Source of the DNA: Datura wrightii
Lineage: Eukaryota; Streptophyta; Magnoliopsida; Solanales; Solanaceae
NCBI GenBank assembly: GCA_035772735.1
Contig: JASDFA010000002.1
Coordinates: 1,054,001 to 1,118,000, forward strand
DNA length: 64,000 nt
Direction: 5' to 3'
Position numbers and translations under genes: made by a program
The notes under the pieces: generated by a model
The model's database searches: none
What the model was told of the DNA's origin: nothing
The model's input: only the letters and a program-made list of their open reading frames with translations
Part shown: positions 22,038-35,610 of the stretch, piece after piece
Numbering within the stretch: the first letter of the stretch is position 1
How the letters are laid out: each line of letters begins with the position of its first letter

Positions 22038-24350
22038 GTACCTTCAGCAAAAATCATGTTGTAACGATGCTTTTTCCTTTCCAAGTTCTTGCCAAAATTT
22101 AACATGTTCACACAAAATTTTCTTCTGGGGATTCATTACTGTTTGGCAAGGCTCAGAAATTAGATACCTTGAAGTTACCTCAAATCTCCCACTAGATTCA
22201 CCACCAATGTGGATATCACGCTGTGGATTTACATTTCTCCATCACCACTTTGGTCATTGCCTTCTTCCACTTGTTCTATAAGTAAATTTTGTGTTAACTA
22301 AAATTACGTTATCTGGTCATTCTTGCAGTTACAAAGTCTGTGTGTAGTACTCTAGCAATTTCAGGAACCTTAAAAGGAGAAAAGCACTCATTTGTAGACT
22401 GTTTCTCTGCATTTGTGTCCCTACTAGAAGATAAATTTGACATGACATCCATTTCAGTTTTGTAAAATTTATCTGCTATTGCAAGATTTGCTTTTCTCTA
22501 TTATTCTGGAAAAGAATTTAGAACTCAGATATTTTGCAGACTGTTGTCCATAGCTGGAAGACATGCTTAATATTGCACCTGCTTCGGTTTTGTAAAACCT
22601 GCCTGTCTGCTAATTTAAAATTAGCGACATCAGTTCCAATTGCTGTCAAGTTCTCCAGACAATGTAGCCATGCAGCCCTTGCCAATCTCCTTTCCATCTT
22701 CTAACTTCTGGACTCATTTCTTGATTCAGTTTCGTTATGTCCATATTTCATTATTTGTTTTTGTTTGCACTTCGACTTCCAATGTTTCTAGGGTCTGTAT
22801 GCTGCTATACTTTCTCTTGGGTTCCCCTCCCCCCTCCCCCCCCCCCCCCCCCCCAAAAAAAAAATAAATAAATAAATTAGGAAGGTTGTTTTTGTTATAC
22901 TATTTTGGCTAACATTTTCCAATAGGAAAAAGCAAAACAAGACAAACTGCAGGAGATCCGTCACTTGACTATTACACATGCCTCTTTCATGTAATCAGGA
23001 AGAAATGAGAGAACAATTAGATGCAAAACAGTTAGTGAAGAGCACATTTCTTAGATAACCTAAATAATTCTGCTTGTTAGGAATCTCTATTGTAAGTATA
23101 CTCACAAAGTACAATTCCGAAGAGTTGCACTATGTTGAAGTGTTCGCTCGCCCCTCTGCCATTTCTTTCTTTTTCTTCAGTATTTTTTGTTTGTATGTGT
23201 GAGGGTAGTATTACTGAAATACTTAAACTGAAGTTCCGTCTTGCAGGATCCTTCTATTGTTGCCTAGATCATATATGGATATATGTTGGGTTGCTAAATT
23301 GCCTCTGTCAAATAGCTTGGGATTCCAGTAACTATTTCCTTACACATCTGGAAATTGGGATCCGGTATGCAGATTGCAGACCGTCTGTGCCAAATTCAAG
23401 CAAGTTTCATCTGTGATGTAATTCTTTTTATTGTTTATTTTTCTTCCCATCTTATTGTGGAGTGGTGTGGTGAATACAACTATACAAGGTTGTGTAATTC
23501 TTTTTGTTTGTAAGCCTTTCAAGTCACGATACGTTAGGAGCTTGTATTGGTATCATATCTTTCTTGGTGAGACCGAATTTTATTACAAGGAAACAAAAAC
23601 CAGACTTTGAGCTTAAGTCAAAAAGATTTCAGATTTGATGTTTATATTACGTTGACATGCAGTATATATTCAACTCTTAATTAGACAAGATTAGTTTATT
23701 CATGTTAATCATTTCGAGATTTTGCTCAATTAAGAAGAAAAAAAAAAGCTTTTATAACCTTCCTATTTACAATTATGAATTTATGTTCTATATATGAAAT
23801 ATTATTTAATTATAATCTTAAAATCAAGTATGAATGTATTACTACTAAGGGTTACGGTGAAATGGTACCTCGTGGGAATGAGTGTGATTTGATTCTTATT
23901 TATTAGAAAAAGAAGCTACAAATATTAGTAACAACAAAGATGAGGTAGTAAAAATAAAGTAATAGAAATATATAAAAGGATGTACACTTATTTAGTTAAA
24001 TACAAGATATCCCTGCTGCTCAATGTTAAGGAAAATTGAATTAATTATCGTCTTTGATTGGGCTAGGGTAGCATATATGTGAACCGGTAATTATCTATTA
24101 CACATAACGCATGCAATGCATGCACAAAGGTATGTACACTGCAAATCATCAGCCATTCACCCTTTTAAACCATCCAATTGATTCATACATCTTCCTCCTC
24201 CCAGCCATCTCCTCACTCCTCCCAACACCCCCCGAAACCAAAAAGAACAAAATTTCCCTCATTTCTTTCCCAATTTTTATATTAATTGGTTTCTGGGGGG
24301 AAGGGCAGTGGGATCATTCTCTGGGGAAAATCTGAAGATTGTTGTTGATC
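22038..24350. other. Intergenic region with poly-C/poly-A tract
   Basis: The 3' flank of the BPA1-like gene, then AT-rich DNA. A C-rich run followed by A residues lies at about 22827-22865. A CATGCA-type RY palindrome (GCATGCAATGCATGC) sits at about 24109-24123, in the likely promoter of the kinase gene. No gene was recognised. Confidence 0.45.
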
Positions 24351-24410
24351 ATGGTATCAAAAAAAGCAAGTCTGGATATTATTGGGATTCCAGAAAGGTT
24401 GAGATTTTGA
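24351..24410 (+). promoter_or_regulatory. Upstream ORF in the CDPK leader
   Basis: ATG at 24351 opens a 19-codon frame ending TGA at 24408-24410, 40 bases before the kinase start. A second upstream ATG at 24434 opens a frame that overlaps the kinase ATG at 24451. Both could lower translation of the kinase if they lie in the mature leader. Confidence 0.5.
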
Positions 24411-24450
24411 TTCTTGAGCAATATCTCTCTCTTATGTTAATTTTTTTTTC

Positions 24451-27400
24451 ATGGGGAATACATGCTCGGGACCCACTTTGAACAAAGATTCAGCAGATTC
24501 ATCCAAGACAGATGGAAAAGGTTCTGATTCTAATACTAGCTCTAATGTCCAGAATACCCCTCCTCCACATCTTCAGATACCCGGAGATCAGCCTCAAGAT
24601 GACAAATCAAGAAATTCCCAAAAGGGTGTCAAAGTGGATGACACTGTTACAAATGAGGATGTGAAAAGAAACAAGTCTAGTAATCTTAAGCGAGTATTGA
24701 GTGCAGGCCTCCAAGTTGAATCTGTTTTGGGACGAAAAACTGGCAATTTGAAAGAAATTTATAGTTTAGGAAGGAAACTAGGACAAGGGCAATTCGGGAC
24801 TACTTTTTTGTGTGTGGACAAAGCTCAAGGAAAGGAATTTGCATGTAAGTCAATTGCTAAAAGGAAGCTGACAACTGAAGAAGATGTGGAGGATGTAAGG
24901 AGGGAGATTCAGATTATGCACCACTTGGCAGGGCACCCCAGTGTTGTACAGATTGTTGGGGCTTATGAGGATGCCGTTGCTGTCCATGTCATAATGGAGC
25001 TTTGCGCCGGTGGGGAGCTTTTCGATAGGATTATAAAGAGGGGGCACTATACAGAGAAAAAGGCTGCTGAACTTGCAAGGGTAATAGTAGGTGTTGTAGA
25101 AGCATGCCATTCACTGGGTGTTATGCATAGGGACCTCAAACCTGAGAACTTCCTTTTTATCAATGAGAAAGAGGAATCCTCTTTGAAGACCATTGACTTT
25201 GGCTTATCTGTGTTCTTTAGACCAGGTAATATTCTGTTTCCTCAATACTCTCGCCCCTTGATCTGCCATCTATCAGGAACTTAATTGTTGAACTCAAATT
25301 CATGTGTGCAACAATAATAGATCAACACATTTGTTAATATGGAGGTAGACACATACGTAGTGCTTTAGTTAAGGATCTTTTGCATCCAGGTGAAACCTTC
25401 ACAGATGTGGTCGGAAGCCCTTACTATGTAGCACCAGAAGTCCTGCGGAAGCGTTATGGTCAAGAATGTGATATTTGGAGTGCTGGAGTAATTATTTATA
25501 TACTTCTTAGCGGTGTGCCTCCATTTTGGGATGGTGAGATTTTGTGACTTTCTTTTTTCACATTTTGTTTCTGTAATGCTAAGCTATCACGATATTGACC
25601 ATGAGGCCTAATGTACATTGATGTTTTTCTAATCAGAAACGGAGCAAGGAATATTTGAACAGATTGTGAAAGGGGAACTTGACTTAGTATCTGAACCTTG
25701 GCCAGCTATATCAGAAAGTGCGAAAGATCTGGTCAGAAAAATGCTTGTGCGAGATCCCAAAAAGCGGTTGACAGCTCACGAAGTTCTCTGTAAGATGCAA
25801 TATTAACTAAGTCCAATCCTTTATTCTCTGGACATTCTTTTCTATTTTTGAGTATTTGGCTTCATACTTCTCATCCTTTATTCTCTGTGTTATATGGTCA
25901 TGCAGTCTGCTGAAACAAATTTTGACGTACCATTTAAATCATTCTTAGGGTTGAGCATGATTAAGGTTGTGCTATTTGTTGCAGAAATGTTCTTGTCCCT
26001 GTTAGCCTCTTTTTTCTTTTCCTTCCTTTTTTCCAATGTGATATGAAGGAAGCCGGACAAAGTTCTAATGAGAAACTGCAGATGCGAAAAAAAAAATGTA
26101 TTAAACGTTGGAATCTTGATAGCAGTCACAGCTTAGTAGCTTTTTCTCATTGTAGCATCCGTTGTACTGTGGAACAAGATATAGAAAATTCAACGGTTTG
26201 GAATTTCTTTCTGGCTTTGCATGAGATGGAAAACAAATGAACATCAATATTTACTAGTACACTGCAAAGCATAAGTTCACTTACAGGAGGAAGAAATTTG
26301 TCTTAAGCTACAATTTGAAAAAAATTGTTTTTAGTGTGGAGTTTTGCCAAATTGTTGACAGTTGGGACACATTATTAGAAGACCCCATGCTCCTAACAAC
26401 TGTATCTGTATCATTGGTTAATTCTAGCCTTCTACTATGATCTTTTGTGATATTAACAGAGATTCCGACCTTTTACTTGAGCTTCTTTGATGGATCTCTT
26501 AACCGAGACTATGACTTATACAGGGGACATGTAATTGTAAAAGCATTCGTAAATTGATAGAGACGCAACAGTTACTTAACTTATCAGTGTCTGAAGAAGT
26601 CCATTTGTCTATTTCAGGTCACCCATGGGTCCGTGTAGGTGGAGTTGCTCCAGATAAGCCTCTTGATTCTGCGGTTCTTACTCGTCTCAATCAATTTTCT
26701 GCAATGAATAAATTAAAGAAGATAGCAATCAGAGTAAGTTGGCACGTTTGATCGCTGATCTTAGTATAGTAGTGGTATTTCTCATTTTGACAATAGAGAC
26801 TCTTGTGGAAACAATGTGAGAGCTATATCTTTTCTAAATGGAAAGTGTCAAGGCTATCTTCGAGTAATTCTCCATTTCTCCTTTCTATTTTCTGGCAGGT
26901 CCATGTTTGAGTATATTATGCCTCACAATTTTTGTGCTACATTTCTTAGTGATTTTAAAATGAGGAGTAGGAAAAGGATACCCTTGTTTGTTACTGTTAT
27001 CAGCTAATACTAGGTTTTGTATTAGTGTGCTTGACCAAGTACAGCTATTTTGTTTAGGTTATTGCTGAAAATCTGTCTGGAGAGGAAATTGCAGGATTGA
27101 AGCAAATGTTCAAAATGATAGACACAGATAACAGTGGACAAATTACACTGGAGGAACTGAAAAAGGGTTTAGAAAAAGTTGGTGCCAATCTTAAGGATTC
27201 AGAAATAAACAGTTTAATGCAAGCGGTACGTAAAAGTTCCTTTTTCATTTTTTGGTTTTTATATTTTGTGTTCAATATATTTCCTACTTGCTTTAACTCA
27301 GTATTACCGATTTTTTCCCAGACTTATCCAAAACCAAATCCGACCAATCACAATTGTCTTATGGTAATAAAAGTTAAGACCAGAAAAAAACAAAGCTGTT

Positions 27401-28392
27401 TAATAGCACCGTAGCATCAGAAATATTGATCTCTTAGTTGTATTCCCTAGTGAAATTAGCAAAATCACACATATTTAGGCGTTGATTCAGGAACCCCAAA
27501 CTTTTGATTAGAGGTCCAACCGCATATAATTCCCTTATGTGGTGCAAAATCTAAAATAGAGAAAGGTTCCTCTTACACAGTGAAAGCCTCTACTATGAGT
27601 GTCTTAGAAACTTAGACTAAGAATACTACCAGAACAGTCATGGTTGCTCAAAAGAAGCAAAAGGCTGGATGTTTTGTGTTGTGTTAAATCTTTTACACAT
27701 GTAGTCTTTTGCGTTAGTTATATGAGATGTTTCTTGCTTCTGTGTCTTTGAGCTTCTTGGTTCTTACTACAGTGTCCTATTTCTATAACTGGAACAATCA
27801 TGAAAGAGGGAACATCCAATGAAGATCTTTACTTCTGCAGGCATTCATATCTCGTTAATAATAGACCCTCACATCTGATCCTTATTTAATAACGTTCTCC
27901 ATGGAAAAATGCAGGCAGATATGGATAACAGTGGGACCATTGACTATGGTGAATTTATAGCTGCTATGCTCCATCTAAACAAAGTCCAAAAAGAGGATCA
28001 CATGTATGCTGCTTTTTCATATTTTGATCAAGATGGTAGTGGATATATCACACAAGAAGAGCTCCAACAGGCTTGTGAGAAGTTTGGTTTGAGCAATATT
28101 CCCATGGAAGAACTTATGCGTGAAGTTGATCAAGATAATGTATACTTGCGATCTTGACATTTTTAATCAAATTTTTATTTCTAATACCATGAAAATACAT
28201 AGTATGCATGATTAGTCGTATGAACATAAGTAAGAACATGATCATAGTACTGGGAATGAAGAATGATCAAACTTCAAACTAATTAGCTTTGTGTGTTTAT
28301 TCTCTCTTCAGGATGGGCGCATCGACTACAATGAATTTGTAGCGATGATGCAAGATACCGGTTTTGGTAAGAATGGTAACAGGAGAGTGTGA
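24451..28392 (+). CDS. Calcium-dependent protein kinase (CDPK/CPK)
   Basis: Seven exons: 24451-25225, 25390-25533, 25637-25789, 26618-26733, 27058-27225, 27915-28139 and 28312-28392. All phases match, giving 553 residues. MGNTC carries an N-myristoylation Gly2 and a palmitoylation Cys5, so membrane attachment is likely. A variable domain (about 1-100) precedes a Ser/Thr kinase with GQGQFG at 111-116, catalytic Lys133, HRDLKPEN at 226-233 and DFG. Next come the autoinhibitory junction (MNKLKKIAIRVIAENLSGEE) and four EF-hands: DTDNSGQITLEE, DMDNSGTIDYGE, DQDGSGYITQEE and DQDNDGRIDYNE. The last EF-hand is split by an intron. All key residues are present. A decoder of Ca2+ signals; the exact isoform is not assigned. 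Confidence 0.96.
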
Positions 28393-28494
28393 GCATTGGC
28401 ATCCGAGAGGCCTTCGAACCTGGTAAAACTTGATATCAATCCTACCTTATTGGTTCCTTTAGCATCATCATTTACATCATTACATGATAACATC

Positions 28495-28614
28495 TATGTT
28501 GCTCGGACTCTCCAAATATGTAGCTGCACCCGTGTTGGATCCTCCAGTAATACACTAATTTTCGAGTATCCGACACGCACCCATCAATACTTTTGAAGAG
28601 TCCCAGCAGCATAT
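28495..28614 (+). mobile_element. Short palindromic MITE downstream of the CDPK
   Basis: The left half (ATGTTGCTCGGACTCTCCAAA, then GCACCCGTGTTGGATCCTCC) is nearly the complement of the right half (GTATCCGACACGCACCC, then GAAGAGTCCCAGCAGCATA). The whole 120 bp can fold into one hairpin. It begins about 100 bases after the kinase stop codon, probably within the 3' UTR. Confidence 0.75.
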
Positions 28615-29638
28615 GATAACATACACTTTTGTTTGCATAAATTTGTAAAAATTACTTGGGCATTGAAAATCGAAGGCTACTTCTTGTGTTCCATCTTATA
28701 TCTTTTTTCTAACTGATCTATTTCTTCCAATCCAAAAAATCAATGGTAATAATTCTACGCATCTTAATTTTAGGCTTGCTCGGCCCTTTGATCACAAAAC
28801 TATTGCAGATACCGTGGAAGCAGATAAGAACTTTGAGGTTCCCGTGTTTCATTCAATCTCCAGTGTTACTTCTTTGAATCAAAAATGCATTTTCTGTAGA
28901 AGTGATGCATGATTGTTCTACGTCCAAGCACGGCGCTATTCTTATTATCTTTTCACGTAGCTATAATATCAATTTTGTTCCCTTGTTTAACCCTGTTAGA
29001 TGAATTTGATGTGTACTCAATTCATTTTCTTGATGAAGTTTGATGTACACTACATTTTGTTTTCCTCTTGGTAACCCGAAGTTATTAACATTTTGAAGAG
29101 TCTTGTTAATATTATTACAGTAATGAGTAGTGGTTTCTCTCTTTTGTAACTGCTGATATATCTTAGGTGTTGTGATAATATGCATTTCCCCTTTCTCCTC
29201 AATTGCTTTATGAAAATTAATAAAAAACAGTTACTGCCCTGCAATACCAGCAGCTTTGGCGAAGCTTTAAATTTTGAAGGTCAAGCTCATGGTAATCATT
29301 GTCTTCCAATTTTCTGTTATTTAAAAGCTTGTTGGAACCTTCTTGCTGTTAGTAGCATATAGGAACAACACAAGGGTCATAGTAGGATTGATCCTGATGA
29401 GAAATGGACTTCTCAGGTGATAGAAATTTCTTTGGTTCATCCCAGAAGCAGTACAGTGATTAACAAGTGACAACTTAAAACGAGTAAAATATCACAACCA
29501 ACTAAATGAATGTTTACTCATTTAGGTCTTTGTCTTTCCGCGTAAGGGTAGTTCGTCGGAAATATGCTAAAAGGAAACAACTTGAATCTCTTATTGAGGA
29601 TGTAATTTTTCATTCTATGTTTACACCATAAACATTAC
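28615..29638. other. Spacer between CDPK and MITE fragment
   Basis: AT-rich, probably including the end of the CDPK 3' UTR. No gene or clear repeat was identified. Confidence 0.35.
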
Positions 29639-29790
29639 TCCCTCCGTTTCCTTTTAGTTGTTAGGTATACTAAAAATAGTTGCTAGTTTCAAAATTCAAT
29701 AAATTATTGACTACCTTTTTTCAACTTCACCTTAATATTTAAGTCACTTTAGAATGTGAAAAGAATGATTATTGTATGTTTTAAAAGAAA
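29639..29790 (+). mobile_element. Stowaway-type MITE, left part
   Basis: Begins TACTCCCTCCGTTTCCTTTTA, the classic Stowaway terminus with TA. The matching right terminus (GGAACGGAGGGAGTA) is not present, so the element is truncated. DNA from here to 30430 is the 3' flank of the helicase gene. Confidence 0.6.
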
Positions 29791-32700
29791 AAAACAAAAA
29801 CCTATCAATTATGAGCCCATGAGACTGAATTAGTATGAGAATTGTGATAAATCGAAATTCTATATCGCTATATTAATCCTTACTGAAAAAGAGCAAGCTT
29901 ATTACAAGCGTACATTATGCAACATCTTCTTCAACATAATTAAGAAAGGTTGAAGGACCAATTTCCAAAAATATAAATGATTCTATCTGCATCTCGTGCA
30001 AAAAAGAAACTTCTTTCCCGTCAGAAAGGATGATGACAAACAAAGCAGTAATTAATTGTAGATTCTCCTTTTTATAGATAAGAAGATAATGTAACACAAC
30101 ACTTAGTAGCAAATCTACAATCCGAACACCAGGCCAAAAGTAGTTAAAAAACTCAAATGTTCAAAAGGTCAACAGGAGCAGACATAATTGCTATATCAAG
30201 AAATTTACACAAGCATGTTAACTTCAGGGTTAAAAGGAGTAAAGACAACTGTTACATGAAGGAACTTGTACAGACATTTGTTGATTCTGGATGGTTTTTT
30301 CAATTCTCTGAATCTCCACCCGCCACATTAACTTGAGGATGACTAAGAAATGGACTGAGAATTGCATGTGGCTTTCGTACTGTGGACAAGAATCATTACA
30401 CCAGATATCTAACTACACCAAAAAGTGTTTTTACAGACCGAGCCTCTTAGGTCGTAAGTAAGTAGTTGAGCCTTTCTTCAAACCAGGCATTGAAACCTGT
30501 TGCAGCTCTTTAGCTCTCTTTTCCTTCTCCTTCTCCTTGTTTCGTCTTTCAGCTTCAGCCTGGACCATCCTCAACTTCTCCATTTCTTCCTCCATGGCAG
30601 TTTTCTCCTCTTTCTGTTTCTTTTTATGTTCCAGCATTGATGTATCAGAATCTTTCACGGAGAAAAACATTGGCCCCAGCTCAGCCAACCAGTGAGGTTC
30701 CACAGCTGTCACACACTGCATGTACTCCTTTGATGTCAAAATTAGCTCATGATAAACCACGTTATCAGGAGTGTAACCCAATCCATAGAGAGCACTAGTG
30801 GGATGCAGGTGACAAGGCATTCCATTCCTGCAATTAACATATTCCCCAACTCCCTTGAGCCTAGCTGCATTATGGAAGTAGGCAGAGCAGATGGCTTTCC
30901 TTACAACATCCCAATCAGGACCACAGGAGGTGAGTGGAATTTTAAGTGTCTTGAGGATATCCAGCAATTGAGACCTTACTTCCCTAGCCTTGCGCAGACC
31001 TTTGACCTGTAAAAAATGGTCATTACACCAGTCCCCCCTGTACTGATTAGCTTTCCATTGCTGGTAAACATTAAGCAGTGTAAGGTGATCAGATTCTGGC
31101 ACGAAAAACTTTTCCCTAGCAGCATTGCCCTATCCTTGGGTCTAAAGCCGTTCAAAACTGAAGGCACTGAAAGCATAGAAACAATAGTCAGAACCTCATT
31201 TAAGCATTCTAGTTGTTCTCCCATCAAGAGCATTTTGGCAAGGGAGGATCCAATGGGAACTCCACCATTTTCCAGCCAAGGGCTGTTAAATCCCCAACAT
31301 TGTTAAGTGCACCTAATACCCACAACTGATACATGGAGTTAAGGATGTTATCCTGAGGAGGTGGGTCCATAAAATCAAAATCCAACAGGTTCTGAATTTT
31401 GAGAGACTTGAGCAGCAAAACCACATTCCCAAGATTTGTCCGTTGAATCTCTGGCACGGGACTTTGCAGCATTTCATTCTCATAGGCATTCTCAGTATAA
31501 AGCCGGTAACAAGTCCCAGGACCAGTTCTACCAGCTCGACCAGCACGTTGGTCGGCTGCAGCTCGACTAATGGGGAACACTTGCAGAGCATCCATACCCA
31601 TACGAGGATTGTACACCTTCATTTTACCATAGCCTGTATCAATGACGTAGTAAATTCCATCAACAGTCAAGGATGTTTCAGCAATATTAGTAGCAACAAT
31701 GCATTTTCGAGCCCCGTCTTCAGCTTTCTGGAATATTTTTGCTTGCAAATCAGCGGGCAGTTGAGAGTATATAGGAAGAATTAATAGATTGGGCACTGCT
31801 TGTTTTGTTGACGAGGTAAGCTGTTCCATGCGCTCTGAAAGTGCATAACAGGTAGCTTCAATCTCATCCTGACCAGTCATGAAGATGAGTATATCACCCG
31901 GTGCACTAGTAATATGGATGGTCATGGCTTGCTTAACTGCAGCTTCAACATAATCTTCGCATGGGGTTTTACTATACAATTTGGTAACTGGAAAGGTTCT
32001 TCCAGGTATGTGAAATATTGGTACACTGCAATAAAAAGACATTAGTTATGTGAAGTGGAGAGTAGATGGAAAACCAACACATAGAGTGTCTCCTAGTCCA
32101 GCTATCCAATAGAAAAGCCTACCTCCCAAAGAAGTTGGAGAATTTCTGGGCATTCAGAGTGGCAGAAGTGACAATAAGCTTAAAATCACGTCGCCTAGCC
32201 ACAACTTTCTTAAGAATGCCAAAAAGGACATCAGTGTTAAGTGATCTCTCATGGGCCTCGTCCATTACAATTACACTGCAAAAAAGAGAGATTTTGAGTG
32301 ACTGCACTACATAAAGAAAGCAGAAACTTGACGTTCCAGGAAATCAAATATAAAATGCTTATGAAAGCATATAAAGAGTGGAACAATACCGATATTTTTC
32401 AAGGTCAGGATCTTTGAGTGTTTCCCTTAGAAGAACACCATCAGTCATGTACTGCACAAGGAAATATACATATATTCAGCTCAGACCAACTTATAAGTGA
32501 ATCAAGGTACTCACCTTAAATCAATGATATCTTCCAATTGCATAAATAACATAAAATACAATTAAAAGGTGCGAGTATATTCAGCTCTCGTCCGATCAAA
32601 AGACCCACCTTGATAACAGTACTTGGCCCAGTGACATCTTCAAAACGAATGGCATATCCAACTTTATCACCAAGCTCAGTTTCCATTTCTTCACTGACTC

Positions 32701-33036
32701 TTTTTGCAACACTCATGGCTGCCACACGCCTCGGTTGGGTGCAACCAACAATCCCATTATTTGTATAGCCATCTTCATGAAGGTACTGCATGCAATTACA
32801 AACAAGCATACAAAAAATTGTCAGGACTGTATAAGTTCTACAAATTCCAGTTTAGATTTAAAAAGATGATAGAAAAAGAAAAACATTAGTCTAAACAAAC
32901 CTGGGTTAGCTGCGTTGTCTTTCCAGAACCAGTTTCTCCAACAACAACAACCACCTGGTTTTCGCGAACCACCTGTTCCCAAAAAGAAAAACCAAAAAAA
33001 TCATTCATCAAGCTAAAAAAATATCACAAAGAGCAG

Positions 33037-33263
33037 CACCCAATGGGTATGGCCTAGGGATCAATGAAGTGGGTTGAGACTCATGAGGTCTTAGGTTCAA
33101 AACCCAACGGAGACAAAAACACAATGTGATGTCGTCCTACCCATCTAAGCTTTGGTGGACAAGTTACTTGGAACCTGTGTTGGTAGGAGGTACCAAGTAC
33201 TCCGTGGAATTAGTCGAGGTGCGCAAGATGGCCCCCGGACACCACAGTTATCAAAAAAAAAAA
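33037..33263 (+). mobile_element. tRNA-derived Solanaceae SINE
   Basis: GGTATGGCCTAGGGATCAATG resembles the A-box region and GGTTCAAAACCC the B box. The body contains GTGGAATTAGTCGAGGTGCG and CCCCCGGACACCACAGTTATC, the usual end of Solanaceae SINEs, followed by about 20 A. It sits in the helicase intron between exons 11 and 12, opposite to the gene. Confidence 0.85.
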
Positions 33264-35189
33264 AAAAAAAAAAGTGAACTCTGTTTTTCATAGGTAAAAT
33301 ACTTGGTGAATTTATCCCAAGGGGAAGGACGGGAAGGACATTAATAGATTTTAAGACAGCAGTTTAGCATCTAATTGTACGCACTGAGCTTCAAGTCCTA
33401 CTTATGGTTCCTCCGGTCAGTTTTACCGTTTAACTGATTCCTAATGACGTTCCAAGCAAAAGTTTTTAGGTATTCAAACCTGCAATAAGTCATCTCGCAC
33501 AGAGAAGATGGGCAGATACTGTCTTTGCTGCGAAAGTGTTTTGGATAATGCAAAATCACTGACAGCTTCCCCTTTCTTTAAGTGCTGTGAGAATCTAGCT
33601 TCTCCTTTAAAATCAACCTCACCATCCTCGCCCACTGTAGCAGTATCCGCATCAACCTAGCATAAGGTGAAAGGAATCAGATCCATATTGTCTACAACCT
33701 GAAATATACCAGATTAAAATAGCATGTTCAATTTGATGGAAAACGTAAGGTACCTGCTCTGCACTCTTCTCCACACCAAGGATATCTCCGAGTTTTGAGC
33801 CAGCCAGCTCCCAAAATCTTTGACGAGACTTGTGCATGTTTTGTTTTTCACGTATTTCCCTAACTAGAGCTGAACCTTTACGTGAAATTATGGCCATATC
33901 TGACGTTGGGTCCTTTATTGGCATTATCGGCTCAGCTTGCTTGGTGAAAACAATTCTCCCATCCAAAAAGGGGGGCTTTGTATCTGTCGCAATAAATGGT
34001 AAGACATCCAAACAAAAAATACAGCAAATATTTCTGAGAAGCCAGAATAAATCTTCTCAGCTGGGGAGGTGTATCATAGAGATGTACCGTGAACAAGAAG
34101 AATAACCTTCCGTTCCTCCTCATCATCAAACTCTGTCTGCACCTCAGTACCTCTAACGGCTCCAGATCTCAAAAGCTGGCGATCCTCCCATTGAGCATTG
34201 TCTGCAGTGAGCTGTGATAACCTTTTACTTTGAGCAAGTGACATCTTGCTTCCATCTCTACGAACCTGTTACAAGTGGCAGGGAAAGAGAGGAAGGTGAC
34301 ATCAATGATGGACCATACATGTGTTGCATGAGTGTGCATTATATATAACCAAAACTTAACTACACAGTATAGTTAAGTTTGATAGACTACAAAAGTTTTT
34401 GATCTTATGCTAACCCACGGAGAACAGACTATCTTATCGGGGAAAGGTCCAAGAAGCTCCTGACAGTAAATTAAAATGATATCTTGATTCCAGTGAATCT
34501 CTGTGCTCTCACCTTGCTCCCCAATGGTTATTTTAGCTCAGTTTCTCAGATTTTACATGTAGCAGAACCAGCTCATCAGCTAAAAGATGATCAACTATTT
34601 TGATCTCATAATTCTCAATAATTTCCTGAATTTCTTCCAAAGTTTTTTAACGTAAAACAAAAACTTCTAATTTGAATGCCTCTCAGATGTTATATTCGTT
34701 TTTCTTTACTCAAAATCAACAACATTATGTAGATGTGGCACCAAAGAGGTGCAAAATCAATATACATCTGGATGTATGAAATGCAGAGCACTTTCAGTTA
34801 GGGTCAGGAGGACCAAAATCTGTGAAAGTTCTTCCATCCCTTCTGTTCTAACGTCTTTGTGACCTCTCAGATGTTCAAGAATGGTCTAGAATAAGAAGAT
34901 ACAAAATACATATCTAAAAGAAGATGACAGGTCTACACAAAAGCAATTCAATCAGTAGGTAAGCACAACTGAATATAAGCTGATGCAAAATGTCTGACAC
35001 AATCACAATAGTGAGAGAAACATGCTCACGCATCAAAGGGAAATTAAAGCTTGTGCCCTTTAGTTCCATTGGCACCATAGAACTATAAAAATTCATCTCT
35101 GGAAAATAATCCCTTTTATTCTCATCATCAGTTATTGATGATAGCAGGATCGCAAAGGAAAAAACATATCCACAAGGCCTCACTCAATA

Positions 35190-35610
35190 CAGCAAGTTAT
35201 GATACATAAGATAGAGGAGAATGAGCTAGTGTTTCCTTTGTAAGGAGGCGGGTGAGGACGTGGACCATATTCTGTTGCCTTGCAATTTAGCCATGAGGTT
35301 ACGGGAGTTTGGAGTTTCTTGGGTTACGCCAAGAACCGTCAAGGAGTTTATGTTCAGCTGAATAGCGGGGCTAGGAAAAGAAGGCACAAGGCTCGGAGGA
35401 AAGCTTTTGAAGGGGTCGAGATAAGCTTTGCTCAATTGAGGAGTAGTCTCCGTTCGCTTATTTTTTTTTTTTTGAGCACCCATGTAGTTCCTATTTGTAT
35501 AGAGGATTGGGTGTCTTTTGGAGAGAACCATATTTTGTGGGTTTCTCCTCTTTCTGGTATATCAGTTGTATACGGCCAAGTTGACCTTGTTATTATCAAT
35601 GACACATAAG
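35190..35610 (+). mobile_element. LINE zf-RVT remnant in a helicase intron
   Basis: A broken frame near 35235-35345 reads CLCKEAGEDVDHILLPC and SWVTPRTVKEF, typical of LINE zf-RVT domains. Stops interrupt it. It lies in the intron between exons 8 and 9 of the helicase, antisense to the gene. Confidence 0.65.

Noticed and set aside
25890..26240. Open frames in both directions in CDPK intron 3
   Set aside because: Located between well-supported exons 3 and 4, with no conserved domain.
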